The notes beneath the pieces are model-generated. The model worked only from the letters and a program-made list of their open reading frames with translations. It searched no databases and had not been told where the DNA came from. A stretch of DNA of 64,000 nucleotides from Periconia sp. R9002 (lineage: Eukaryota; Ascomycota; Dothideomycetes; Pleosporales; Periconiaceae). The translations under genes were made by a program, and so were the position numbers. The stretch covers positions 1-64,000 of the forward strand of contig JAMAHW010000098.1 of assembly GCA_023627715.1 (NCBI GenBank), read 5' to 3'. Of the stretch, positions 1 to 12,600 are shown piece after piece (the stretch's first letter is position 1; every line of letters begins with the position of its first letter).

Positions 1-1840
1 ATTATATAGTTTCTTTTATAAATTATTATATTATTTAGAGGTTTCTATAGTATTATTAAAATATAAGAGTTTTTACTCTAGATAACTTTACTTTTCTAAA
101 TTAAACTATAATTTACTTAACTTATAACTTATATTTAATTTTTAGTTTTTAGTTATTAAAAGCTACTTTATAGCGCTTTTATAATAGAGCTAAGATTTAA
201 ACTTAAAATTTTTAATTATATAACTTAGAATAATAGTTATTCTAGCTTTAGTTTAGTATTTAGCTATACTTAGGCACCTACTTAGCTCTACTTAGTATAC
301 TTTACTTAGTATTTTATATAATTAACTTTAGTTACTATATACTTTATACTAGTACTTTAGAACTTTTATACTATACTAAGTCTTCTTCTACTTAAAGAAT
401 AAATATATTTTATATAAGTACTATTTATAAAAGAGTAAACTATAATACTACTAGCTAGCTACTAAAACTTTATAAACTTTATAAAAGCTATAAAGTATGT
501 ATTTTTATTAAAGTAGATAACATTTTTTAAGTAAGCTATCTATAAGTAAGATATAGTTAGTTTTTAGGTAGCTAATTAGCTTTTAAGTAGAAATTAAATA
601 CGTCTATAAGTAGTATCCTATACTTAAAACTATATATAAAAATTACTACTAAGTATAATTAAAACTTAAAGCTAATTTAATAGTAAAGTAGTAAAGTAGT
701 CTACTAACTAGTTAAGCTCTCTACTTTTTTTTAGTAATCTAACTATTAGTAATAAACTAAATAAACTTATAAGTTCTACTATATTTAGATAAAAGCTATA
801 TTAATTATATACTAGCTTATTTTAGTTTTTACTTAAAACTAATACTTAAACTATAAGTAAAAGCTAAAATATATATTATACGCCTACTATCTAGTTTATA
901 AAATATAATTAATAACTTAGCCTATTTATATAAAATATATATATATAGCTTTAAGTAAACTCTAACTTATTATATAATACTAAGTATATTAATCTTAAAC
1001 TAAGAAGAGCTTAGTTAGAGGTTTTAATTAATAAATAGGCCTACTATTACTTTACTTTACTTAATAACTTATATTAGGTTTAACTTATTAAAGAAGATAA
1101 TACCTAATATATCTAAGTAAAATAAGATAAATAATAATAAAGTAATAACTTTTTAGATTTAGATAAGTTTAAGTTAGTAAAAAACGTAGTAATTAGTATA
1201 GTAGAGAAATTTCTTTTTTATATATAAAAAAATACTAATAACTAGTATATTACTATTATTTTACTTTTACTTATACTATATAATATTACTCTTACTATAT
1301 ATTAAAGTATACTTAGAGAATAAACGCTAGCTTAATAGATATTAGTAAAAAAAATTACTATATAAATTACTTATATTATAAACTTAGAAAAGGCTTTAGA
1401 GTATAAAAAAGCACTCTAAAAAAAGATAAAAACTATAGTAATATATACTATAAGTATAAAAAAAAATACTAAGAAATAAAATAAAAGTATAATAATAAGT
1501 TTCTATAATATAATAATTTAACTAAGCGCTTTTAAGTATTCTATAACTATTAAAAAAAAACTAAAAGGGTAGATAAATATATAAAGTAGGTATAGATCTT
1601 AGCTATAAGCTTCTATTATAATAAAGAGTAATTACTAGAAATATAGTAAGTTACTTTAAAATAGCTACTTAAAAAAGAGGCTTAATTACTTAAAAGTAGG
1701 TATAGCTACTTTTATTTAAGCTAATATAAGCTAGTATAGCTTATTTTTTAATATTATTCCTCTTCTAAAGTCTTATTACCCTAATAAGAAAAGGATTATA
1801 TAGAATAAAAAGCTACTAAGTTATTCTAAACTATTTAAAT

Positions 1841-1844
<4 letters not shown>

Positions 1845-1911
<67 letters not shown>
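1845..1911 (+). repeat. 67-nt poly(A) run
   Basis: An uninterrupted run of 67 A residues inside the RIP-degraded block. A long A tract can be the fossil tail of a non-LTR retrotransposon inserted in plus orientation, but I could not recognise a reverse transcriptase frame in the preceding sequence, so this remains a possibility only. Confidence 0.9.
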
Positions 1912-1916
<5 letters not shown>

Positions 1917-3619
1917 AGTAAAAGGCTTTAGCGCTAGTTATATAACTATACTAAGCTAAGTAGTAGCCTAATTAGTAAGTAGGTAATTATTTTTTTAGCT
2001 CTACTTACTACTTACTTAGCTACCTACTACTTTTCCTCTTTTTTCTTTTTTTAGCTAACCTATAATTTAGTAAGGTATATATACTCTTTTTACGCTAATT
2101 AATCTTTTTTTTTAAATTTTTCTAAAACTTTTAGTTAGAAAGAACTTAGTATAATTTAAGCTAAATTATTACTAACTATAGTTTCTAGTCTTTTTTACCT
2201 TAATACTATCTATTTAGATAATTTTTAATTTACTTTTTTATACTCTTACTTTTTATAGGTTTATAAATAATAATTTTACTTTTTTAAGCTTTACTTTTTT
2301 TAAAAAAATTCTATATAAGTAAATTTAAACTTTTTTAGTATAAATTAGTACAACTTTAGCTATACTAACTATTAAAAACCTCTAATAGGCTAAGTATAAT
2401 AAGTATAAAGTTTATATATCTATAATATACTTCTATTATATAAACTATTTAGAAATAATCCTTAATAATATTAAGAAAATTAAAAAGTTTAAATATAAGT
2501 TTTTTCTAGCTAATACTTTTTTTTAGAAGATACTTAAAGTTTTTAAAAAAGATAGTTTTAATTATTAAGCTTTTAAGTACCTTTACTACTTTTTTTTAAG
2601 TTAAAATTACTTTATAGTAAATTATTAGCTTAAATTAGTAGGTATTAATATAAACTAAGCTAATCTAGTACTATAGGTAATTACTAAGTATAAAAAGCTT
2701 ATTAGTAGGATCTATAAAGCTATTAACTCTTAAGAAAAATATTTTTAGTAGTTTAGTTATAACTAATAAAGAAAAAGCTACTATATACTAGCTTATTAAA
2801 AAAAAAAAGTTCTAATTTTTTTTACTAATTTTTAGTTATACGTATTAGCTTACCTTATCTTATATTAGTACTAATAACTAATAATTATAGTTACTTTTAG
2901 CTTTATATCTAGTATATATCTCTTTATAATAGTAGGAGTAGAGTTAGTACTTTTTTAACTAAAAGTAGAGTATTTACTAAAAATAAAGATTAATTTAAAG
3001 CTACTATATTTAAAAATATTAAAAAAGCTTAAGCTTTACTTAAAAGTAGCTCTAATAATAAAAATTTAAATAAAAAGTTTTTTAATACTTCTAATAAACG
3101 TATAAGTAGTTATTATAAAATTAATTAGCTCTAACTAGCGTTAACTATAGTATATAGTATTATTTTAGTATTAAGAGTACTAAAAAATCTATTAAAATAT
3201 AAAAGTAGATAGAAGAGTTACTACTACTACTAAGTAGGCTAAAGTAGGTAAAAGTTATAGTAAGAAAACTACTATAGCTTCTACTATAGCTTTTACTTAT
3301 AATAGGTGTAATAATCTATATTATATATAACCCTAAGTAATACTAGATTAGATTTTTACTTTAATAATTACTAATTACTTTACCTAACTAAGATACTTAG
3401 AAGTACTTAGAAGTACTCTAAGGTACCTCTAATTTATAGCTAAAGTACCTAAGAAAAAGTAACTTTTATATATAGTTAATTCTCTTTTTTTAATTTATAA
3501 GGTAGTTTTATTTATTTTTTTATATATATAACTTATAGTTTTAGATTATAATTATTTCTTAGTTACCTACTATATATAAATTTTTTCCTATTTATAGCGC
3601 AGCTGTACTAAAGGTAATT

Positions 3620-4723
3620 TAAGGCTAAGTTATTATATTAAAAAGCTAGCTTAAATTTATTTTAAGTAAGGTTTTATAGGTTTATAATCTTTATAATATT
3701 ATTCTATATATTTTAAACTCTAAAAAATAAGTAATATTATATAAACTTAATTTTATTTTAGTTATAGTAGAAATAAACTAAGTTATTAATATAGTTCTCT
3801 ATTAGTTTAATTTAGTTATAATATTCTTATACGCTATTTCTATAATACGTATTAGGTATACGTAGCTTTAAAAAATAGTAAGTAGTATAGATAAGTAGTA
3901 CTAGCTATTAAAGAATATTATTACTAATAATATAAGTTTACTAAATTATATTAGAGTTAGGTTTATATAAAATATAAATAGCTAAACCTAAACTAGTTTA
4001 GTTTAAATTAGGTTAAACTTATATACTTTAAAAGTTTTACTTTTTATTTTTAAAAGCTTAAATAACTTTTTATTATTTAAAGTACTTAATATAATTTTAT
4101 ATAAGCCTAACTTTTTCTTAAAAATCTTTTAAATCTATTAGGGGTAGAAAAGTAGTTTTAGAGTTAGCTAAGTATTTATTAGGTAGGACTAGAATAGTCT
4201 CTCTTTAGGCCTCCTAGTCTTTTCTAAAGTTAGAAGACTTTTAGTAAAATAAAACTAAACTTAGTTTAAAAGGTAAAAATATTTCTATTATATTTTAAAA
4301 GCGTATATTTAGTATATTAGATAGAGTTCTTTTATAAGTTTTAGGATTAAGTAGTTTAAAGTATTATTAGAGGTAAGTGTTTAATTATAAAAAATAGGCT
4401 ATAAATATAATAAATAATAGGCTAAATTAGCTTAATCCTAAAAGTACTAGTAGCTAAGAATTCTATAAATACCTACTTTTTTTTTATATAAGTAGCTTCT
4501 ACTTTTATTTAGCTAAAAGCGCTTTAGTTATATCTAGTCTACTCTAGTTATATTTAGTTTACTTTATTTTTATTTAGTCTATTCTATTTATAGTTAACTT
4601 ACTTTAAGTTTTCTAAATATTACTATTTAGAGTTTTTTTACTAGAGTCCTTTAGTTTAGAGTATACTAGGTTACTCTAGTCTAGGTATAGCTAGTCTAGG
4701 CTAGATATAGCTAAGCTATAATA
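3620..4723 (-). mobile_element. Truncated second copy of the Gypsy element (LTR plus leader)
   Basis: This segment aligns by eye with 14,000-15,100 of the complete element. It has the same internal leader (about 3,620-4,385) followed by a complete LTR at 4386-4723. The LTR begins TATAAAAAATAGG, exactly as in the right LTR of the full element, and ends GCTATAATA. Similarity stops abruptly on the left near 3,600, so only the 5' end of a minus-oriented copy remains. It is more heavily RIP-mutated than the complete copy. Confidence 0.8.
4386..4723 (-). repeat. LTR of the truncated Gypsy copy
   Basis: About 338 bp matching the two LTRs at 6228-6564 and 14764-15100 nearly base for base apart from transitions. 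It has no visible partner LTR. Confidence 0.75.
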
Positions 4724-4985
4724 CTTACTCTAAAACTTACTCTAAAATCTATTTTTTAAAAAAGAAAAAAAAGTTAGTATTATTTAAAGTTTATAGATAA
4801 TTAACTATAATAAATCTCTATAATAAAAGTATACTATTATTTATAAATATTAATATAATTTTTTTAATATAAATTAATAAATTATATATTATAAATAGAA
4901 TAATATAAAATAACTTATATTAGATAGTAACTTATATAGGTATAGTTACCTTACCTCTACTTAAACTTTAACTACTCTAACCTAA

Positions 4986-5345
4986 CTTATTAAAGTATCT
5001 TCTTTTTTATAATTAATTAGTAAAATTAGTTATAGTATTAATACTAGTTTAAAATCTTATAGTAATATCTTTAGCTAAAGATGTGCTTATAGGTAATTAT
5101 TAATTATATAATTAAGTCTTAGGGGTTAATATTCTAGTTCTTTAATATTACTATCTAGCTTCTACTATCTAACTTCTATAACTTCTACTTTTTACTAACT
5201 ATTACTATATTAATAATACTTTAGTAACTAGTAACCTAGTATAAGTAGTTATTAATACTATAAAGACTCTACTAAGTTACTATATTACTTATTAAATTAA
5301 GTAGTTAAATATATAAAAGTATAAACTACTTTTTACCTTATTCTC
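4986..5345 (+). repeat. Inverted repeat, left arm
   Basis: The reverse complement of about 15,425-15,785 matches this segment over roughly 360 bases, with mostly C/T or G/A differences. Shared landmarks include ATCTTTAGCTAAAGA and AGGGGTTA followed by TATTCTAGTTCTT-like sequence. The arms lie outside the complete Gypsy element and may be ends of an older DNA transposon or two opposed copies of another repeat. Confidence 0.7.
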
Positions 5346-5560
5346 TCCTAGGTTATACTACTATTAAGACTTCTACCTACTACTAGTAATAAATAAACTA
5401 TTAAATAAACTAATAAGCTTAAAGAAATAATTAAATAAAAAATATCCTTAACTAACTTATCTACTATTATTAAAGGCATAAAATACTTAGAAGTTTTAGA
5501 AAAAGTAAATTATATAGTAATAGGGCTGCTTTTTTTTTTAATTACATATTAATATATTTT

Positions 5561-5562
<2 letters not shown>

Positions 5563-5602
<40 letters not shown>
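5563..5602. repeat. (TA)n microsatellite
   Basis: About 40 bases of uninterrupted TA dinucleotide repeat within the AT-rich block. Confidence 0.9.
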
Positions 5603-5605
<3 letters not shown>

Positions 5606-6227
5606 GAACACTACTAATTTATAAGCTATTAATAGAGAGAAAGGTATATTATAAGCGTTATCTTATAGAAGTTAAAAGTAAGAGTAAAAAAATTTAGTAT
5701 CTAATAAGTTTATAGTGAAAGCTAGTATTATTATATTAGCTAGGTATAATACTATAGTTAAAGGTAATAAAAGAGTATAATAGAAACTCTAAAATAGGGT
5801 TTATTTAAGAGTAATCTAGACGCTTAAAAAGATTAAACTAAAAGATAAATTTTAAGAAGATATTAGATAAAGATAAAGAGTAGTTTTTAAGAGAGGCTAG
5901 TAAGTAAAAGTTTAGTTATTAGCTTATATAAATATAGGGTGTGTAATTATATATTTAGACTTATTATTAAAAGAATTAATAATAGCGTAGTAGCTTTAAA
6001 GCTTAAGTATTATAAATAGAATAAAAAAATATAATATAGTTTTATTAACTATCTAGAGTAATAGCTCTAAGCTCTAGTAATTACTAGAAGGGCAAAAGAG
6101 TCTAACCTAACTTATACTTATATATTAATTACCTATACTTAACTTTTACTTATAGGTTATATAACTTCTATCTAACTCCTATCTATACTTTAACTACTCT
6201 AACCTAACTCTAGCCTAACTTAGTAGG

Positions 6228-6564
6228 TGTGAAAAATAGGCTGTGGATATAGTAGATAATAGGCTAAACTAGCTTAATTCTAAGAGTACTAGTAGCTAAG
6301 GATTCTATAAATACCTACTCTTCTCTATATAAGTGCTTACTACTTTTATCTATCTTAGGCTATTCTAGTTGTATCTAGTTTGCCCTAGTTACGTCTAGTC
6401 TACTCTATTTTTATCTAGCCTATCTTATTTATAGCTAACCTACTTTATACCTCCTAAATATTACTATTTAGAGTCTTTTTACTAGAGTTCTTTAGTCTAG
6501 AGTATACTAGGTCGCTCTAGTCTAGGTATAGCTAGTCTAGGCTAGATATAGCTAACTTATAATA
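6228..6564 (-). repeat. 3' LTR of the Gypsy element
   Basis: 337 bp. It begins TGTGAAAAATAGG and ends TATAATA, where the terminal CA has probably become TA. It is preceded by the GTAGG duplication and followed by the putative polypurine tract read on the minus strand. Confidence 0.88.
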
Positions 6565-9500
6565 ATGCCTCCTCTTTTAGGCGAGTCTATCCTAGACTTA
6601 TAGAGAGTACTTTAGGTAGGTATTATAGGGTGTGTTTATAGTAAGGATTCCTAATATAGTAAGAAAATTAAGGTAGGGGGAGTGTTTAGTAAGTAGTAGT
6701 AAGGTAAAAGGAGGTAAAGTTAAATTACGTAGTGTACGTAACTACATAAAGTAAAAGAAAGTTAATACTACTACCTAGGGTAATAATTAAGACTCTACTT
6801 TTTACTTTCTTATACCTTTTCTTAATTATTAGCCTTACTCTAACTACTTTACTATCGCTGCCTTTAATTACTATCTCTAATACCCTCTCTTTTTTATACT
6901 CTATACCTTATACACCTACTTCTAATACTAATAACTACGCTCTTTTTATTTTTTAGCCTAGACTAGGCCTCTTTTAGTTAAGATACCTCTTAAGACTTAG
7001 ATATTAGTCCCTTTAGGCATAAACGTTAGGGCTAGCTATATTTTTAGGATTAAGGTTATAGACACTCACCTTATAAAGGCTTAAAAGGTAGTTTTTACTA
7101 ACTAAGCAGTTCCTGTCCTTTTTATATATAGTCTTTATATAAGTTAAGTTGCTAAGCGTAGTAAAAAGTTAGCTATAAAGATATAGAAAGAGATTTCTAG
7201 TTATATCTCTTATATTTATATTCCTTAAACAGCTACTATAATCTTTAGTAGCTAGTACGCTAATAGATATACTTACCTTAGCTATATAGCTTTTTAGGGT
7301 AAGTGTAGATTAGTAAGTCCTCTCTACTCTAGTCTAGGTTATTCTTCTCTTAACTACCTATATTAGTTTAAAGTAGAAGATATTTTTATAGTAATAAGTT
7401 ACGTAAAAGCTATCTTTAGAGATATCTTTCTTAATTTTTCTACTAAGCTTCCTCTTTATTACTTTATAACGTTTTCTAAGGACAAAGATAAGTTCCTTTC
7501 TACTAAGAATAAAGATAGAGAGATAACTATAGTCTATCTTTAGATAGATAGCGCTACGTTAGCTATTAGTAAGTTAAGAGAAATTTATATAAAGTACTAG
7601 TTGTAAGTATTATTCTAAGATAATCTAGGTTAGCTCTTATTAACTAAGTCTAGACGAGACTTTAGTAGCGTTTAGGGCCTAGGTTATCTTTAATTCTATA
7701 GTAGTGCTTAATAGGAGATTTTTTTCTTACTATAGTGTATATCTAAATACGAAGCCTATAAGGCGGCTAGCTCTAGAACTCCTACTAAGGGAAAGAAGTA
7801 TAAAATTTTATATAACTTAGTAAGTACTAAAGCGTTCTAGTCTAGACTAGACTTTACTAACTTAGCTTAGGATAATTCTCTTAACGTAAAAGCTAACCTA
7901 GAATTAGTTAGTCGTATTTTATTTATAGATACTTAAATCTCTAAGCTTAAGAAATAGCTTAATAATAACTAAAGTAGTTTTAGATCTAGGGATATAATAA
8001 AGAGGATATTAAGCTAATATACTACTAAGTTCTCTATATATAATAGTTACCTAAAAACACTAGAAAAGAATGTCTAAAACCTCTAAATATTTACTTTAAC
8101 TTAAGCTAACGTAGAAGCACCTACTTACCTTAGAGATAAGGTTAAAGTCTATAAAAAAAAGCTAGCTTAGTTAACGTAGAAAGTAGATAGTTTACCCTAG
8201 TCTACCCTAGTAGCTTCTAATCTAAGTAATACTTTTAATAATAAATTAGTTTAGAAGCTTAATTAATAGGTAGAGCTTATTTAAACTTTATAAAAGGAAC
8301 GTACTACTAACTAGGTAAAAATAGCTAAGATAGAGTAGAGGTTTACGTTTTTAGAAGTAGTTAAAGATAAACTAGGTTAGTTTTTTTAGAGGTTTAAGAT
8401 AGTTAATGCTTTTATTAGGAACTTATTACACTAGCTCTAGACTACTACTAATACTAAAGGCTTTTCTAATTTTCTTAAAGCTTTTAATAATTAACCTAGA
8501 GTTATTAAATTATTAAAGCTTCTAGGTGTAGTTATTAATTACTTTAATTACTTAGAAGGGCTTAAGCGTTATAGAGATAGTTTAGTATTATCTCCTACTT
8601 AGTTAGTAGCCCTTAAAAAGATAGTAGTAGATTTAGTTATTACTAGGAAGAACTTAGACAAACTAAAGTAGTCTACTTAAGAGTTCTTATTCTAGAACGT
8701 TGCTTTAAAAGTTTAGAAAGCTTATATACGTCTTAATAATTTTATTACATATACTAATAAAGAGAAAAAGCGTATATTAGGATCTAAGTCTTTTAAAGAG
8801 CTTATAAAGAAAGTTAATTCTCTCTATAAAAGTTGTATAGTAGAGAGCTTAGGACGAGATAGTTTAAGCTAGTTTATTAAGAAACCTATATAACTACCTT
8901 CTAATAAGTATTTACTAGTTACAAAGCGCTTAAAGAATCTTAAAAAGCTTTATAAATTTTTTAAAGAGCTTAATAAAAATAAGATAGAAGTAATTTAGAT
9001 TTTTAGAAGAGTTTATAATAAGTATATTAGTACCGCTTATATTCTAGATAACTATAGGAGTGCTTTTAAGTATAAGAAGTAGATAATTAAAGGTCTTAAG
9101 GGTATAAGGCTATTATTTTCTATAATAGCCTATATTCTAGTAGATTCTAGTAGACTAGGTAAGACTAGACTAGAAGTGTCTACATTTCTATCTAGGGGTA
9201 CTCTAGCCTTTACTAGTTAAGGTTTCTTTCTTAAAACTTTATCCTAGGTAGTGTACTCCTGTTCGCCTAATCTAGCTAGTTTCCCTAAAAGTTTTACTAT
9301 TAGTAGGATTAAGTTAGCTACTATAAAATATAATACTACGCTTCCCTATATTAATCTTTCTAAGTATCCTAATTATAGCGGGAATCCTAAAACTCTATAG
9401 GCAACTTATAAGAGTAATAGTAAGGAGGGTAGTAATAATAAAGATAGTAATAAGTAGGGTAGTCCTATATATTTTAGTATAGTCTAGACTTATTCTAGAT

Positions 9501-9647
9501 AGGTTTTCCTAGAGGTATATAGTTTTTTAGGTGTTAGTAGTAGTAATTTTAGATAGTAAAAGGGTTTCTATAGTTCTAAGCTTCTCTTAAACCTAGTAAA
9601 GTAGGTAGATCCTAGTTAGTCTAGTTTAGCTTAGGTTGTAAGAATTT
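6565..9647 (+). pseudogene. Fossil long ORF on the strand opposite to gag-pol
   Basis: From about 7,085 to the TAA at 9642-9644 one plus-strand frame reads as protein interrupted only by TAG and TAA codons of the sort RIP makes from CAG, CAA and TGG. I checked the same frame at 7094, 7469, 8402 and 9608. Peptides such as YLEGLKRYRDSLVLSP and VVDLVITRKNLDKLK look coding, with many Lys, Leu and Asn. The ancestral protein would have exceeded 850 residues. The frame lies between integrase and the 3' LTR and converges on the end of pol. I recognise no domain. Antisense extra ORFs at this position are known in plant Tat-lineage Gypsy elements, but homology is not claimed. The first 500 bases of the frame are unclear. 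Confidence 0.6.
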
Positions 9648-9699
9648 AAGTTTTTATTATCTTATCTTTTTTTTTTAGGTAGGCGTTCTTACTACTTTA

Positions 9700-12600
9700 C
9701 TATATTTTATAGTATACTTACTTTTTATAATTACTTTATAAATTTTTTAACAGCGTTTAGATTAATATTTTCTACTAGTAGCTATTAATTATATAATTTA
9801 TCCTAACCTTTATAACTTATATAATATTTAGTTTTACTATTAGTAGTTCTACTTTTCTTAATATTATATATCTTATATACGTCTAGATCCTTCTTACTAA
9901 TTACGGGAGGTCCTAGAGGCTATATCCTATAGGGGTTTTTATAGAATTTATCTAGTAGTAAGATATAGAAAACTAAGTAAATTAATAGATATAGTAGTAG
10001 CTTAAGTTTATATGTAAGTAGACTAACCTATTTTAGAATAGAGCATTCTATTTGTTTAGCGTCTAGTTTTTTATAAAGTCTTCTAGTAGTAATATTCCTA
10101 GTATCTAACTATACTTTTTTTCTTAGTAAGAACTTTAGGGGATTAAGTCTTTTCTTATTATAGTATTTTACTTAGTATTCCTATACCTTCTTAAATCTAT
10201 TCTTTAAGTATTCCCTTATAGTCTAGAAGGTTTTTACCTATATATAGAAAATATAGTTTACTAGTATAGGATCTCTTAGTCTAGGTCTATCTAGATATAT
10301 TATACGGTTACTAAACGCTGCCTAGAAGGGTATAATTCTAGTAGTATTATTAACTAAGTTATTATAGGCTAGTTTAGCTGCGACTAGCTATCTAGCCTAG
10401 TTATCTTATTTATAATTATAATAGATATAGAGGTACTACTCTATAGTTTAGTTTTATTTTTTAGTCTATTTATTAGTTTAGGAATAAAAGGTAGTAGAAA
10501 GGCGTCTTCTTATTCTTAGTTTGTTATAGAATATACTCTAGTATTCTTTTATAAAAACTATTCCTCTATTGCTTATAATTAATAAGATATCTCTATAATA
10601 TTACTAGATTTATTCCTATATTAGCGTAGCTAATTTATGTGCTTTAATTTTTTTAGTAGTAGGGAAATAGTAGCTTATTAAAGTAAAGCGGTCTATAACT
10701 ACTAGGATACTATTATAGACTATCCTATTATACTTATATTTAAGTAAGTTTATAATAAAATTTAGGGAGATATCTAACTATAGTTTATTTAGCTATAGTA
10801 GTAGAAATAGTTTACTATATCTAGTATACTTACTAGCCTTTATACGTCTATAAGCGTTATAGGTTTATACGTAGTCTTTTACGTACTTACTTATCTTAGG
10901 CTAGTAATAGTTTTTTTAGACTCTCTTAAAAGTTTAGGAGTACTTAAAATAGTTTACTATAGAACTATTATAGTTTCTTTCTATAACCTTTAGTCTGCAG
11001 CCTTCTAGGATATATAGCTTTCCTCTATATTCCTAACTACCTTTCTTATTAGCCTAGCTATACTTTAAAGAGGGGTCTTTTAGCTCTATACTATTAAAAG
11101 ATTTCTCTAAGGTTCTAATCTTTAGGTCCTCTCTTTAGAAGTTCTTAATTTTACTTAAGAGTTAGCTAGTACTTAGTTCTACCTACTATAGCTGTACTAT
11201 ACCTAGCTATAAACTAATCTTTACTTAGTATTTTTACTAAGTAGAGATATATACTCTAAGTATAGTAGGTTTTAGGCCTAACTAGTCCCTTAATAACTAT
11301 AATATAATAGACTAGTCTTAGCTAGTATCTTTTTCTTATAGTTTGTAGTTAGGCCTCCTAGATAGGGCGTCTACAGGGTTAGACGTTCTAGGTTTATATA
11401 TAATCTTAAAGTTAAATGACGCTAACTATTCCGCCTAGTAGATTTAGTAGTTAACTAGCCTAGTAGTAGATATAAACCTTTAAAAGTTATAGTAATTAGC
11501 TAAAACTTCTACTAGTTTATCTAAGCTTTTAAGATAATATTACTAATATTTAAACGCTTCTACTATAGTAAGTAATTCTTAGTTATATATAGTGTAGTTC
11601 TTTTCTACTAGACTTATCTTTCGTAAGTAGAAAGCTACTAGATACTACTACTCTTTACCGCCTTTATCTAGAGTAGTCTAGCTTAGTATGCTAGAGATTA
11701 TAAAGCTAGATACGTTAGTCTTTATATAAATTAGTTTATTTAGGTTAAAGTATATTAGTAATAGTCTTTAAGAGAAAGAGTTCTTTAACTCTTAGAAGGT
11801 ATATTTAGTATTTAGTGTAAGGCGTATAGGTATTAATTCTTTTTTTTATTATTTAGCTTTACTAATCTTAGCTCTATTACTTTTTTTAGTGTAGTTATAG
11901 AGTAGAGCTGTAATTCTTAAAAAACTTTTAATAAATTGCTAGTAGTAGTTTATAAAGCCTAGAAAGATCTAAATTTCTTATATACTAGTAAGTTTAGGCT
12001 AGTTTTAGACTACCTTAATTTTTTTTAGTTCTATATAGACCCTATTTATAGAGATAACGAAACCTAAGTATTTTATACTAAAGGTGTAGAACTTATACTT
12101 ACTTAGTTTTATATAGAGTTAATATTCTCTAAGACGTTATAGGACTATCTAGATATACTAAATATATTTTTCCTTAGTCTAGGAGAAAATAAGGATGTTA
12201 TCTAGGTAATAGATATAATATACGTTAAGTATATCTACTAGAGCTATATTAATTACTAACTAGAATACTACTAGGGTATTAGTAAGGCTAAAGGGTATAA
12301 TAGTATATTTAAAATATCTGTAGTAGGTACGGAACGCGGTTTTCTACTTATCCTCTAGCTTAATTTAGATTTAGTAGAAAGCGTCTCTTAGATCTAGCTT
12401 CGTAAAGTACCTAGAATAACCTAGTCTATCTAAGAATTCCTAAATTAAGGGTAGAGGATAGCGGTTTTTTATAGTAATATAATTTAGGCTATAGTAATTA
12501 ATATATAAGCGTAGCCTATTATCCTTTTTCTTAGTAAAGAACACTCCTACTTCTACGGGAGATATTAAGCGTTAGATCTATCCTTAAGTAAGGTATTTAT

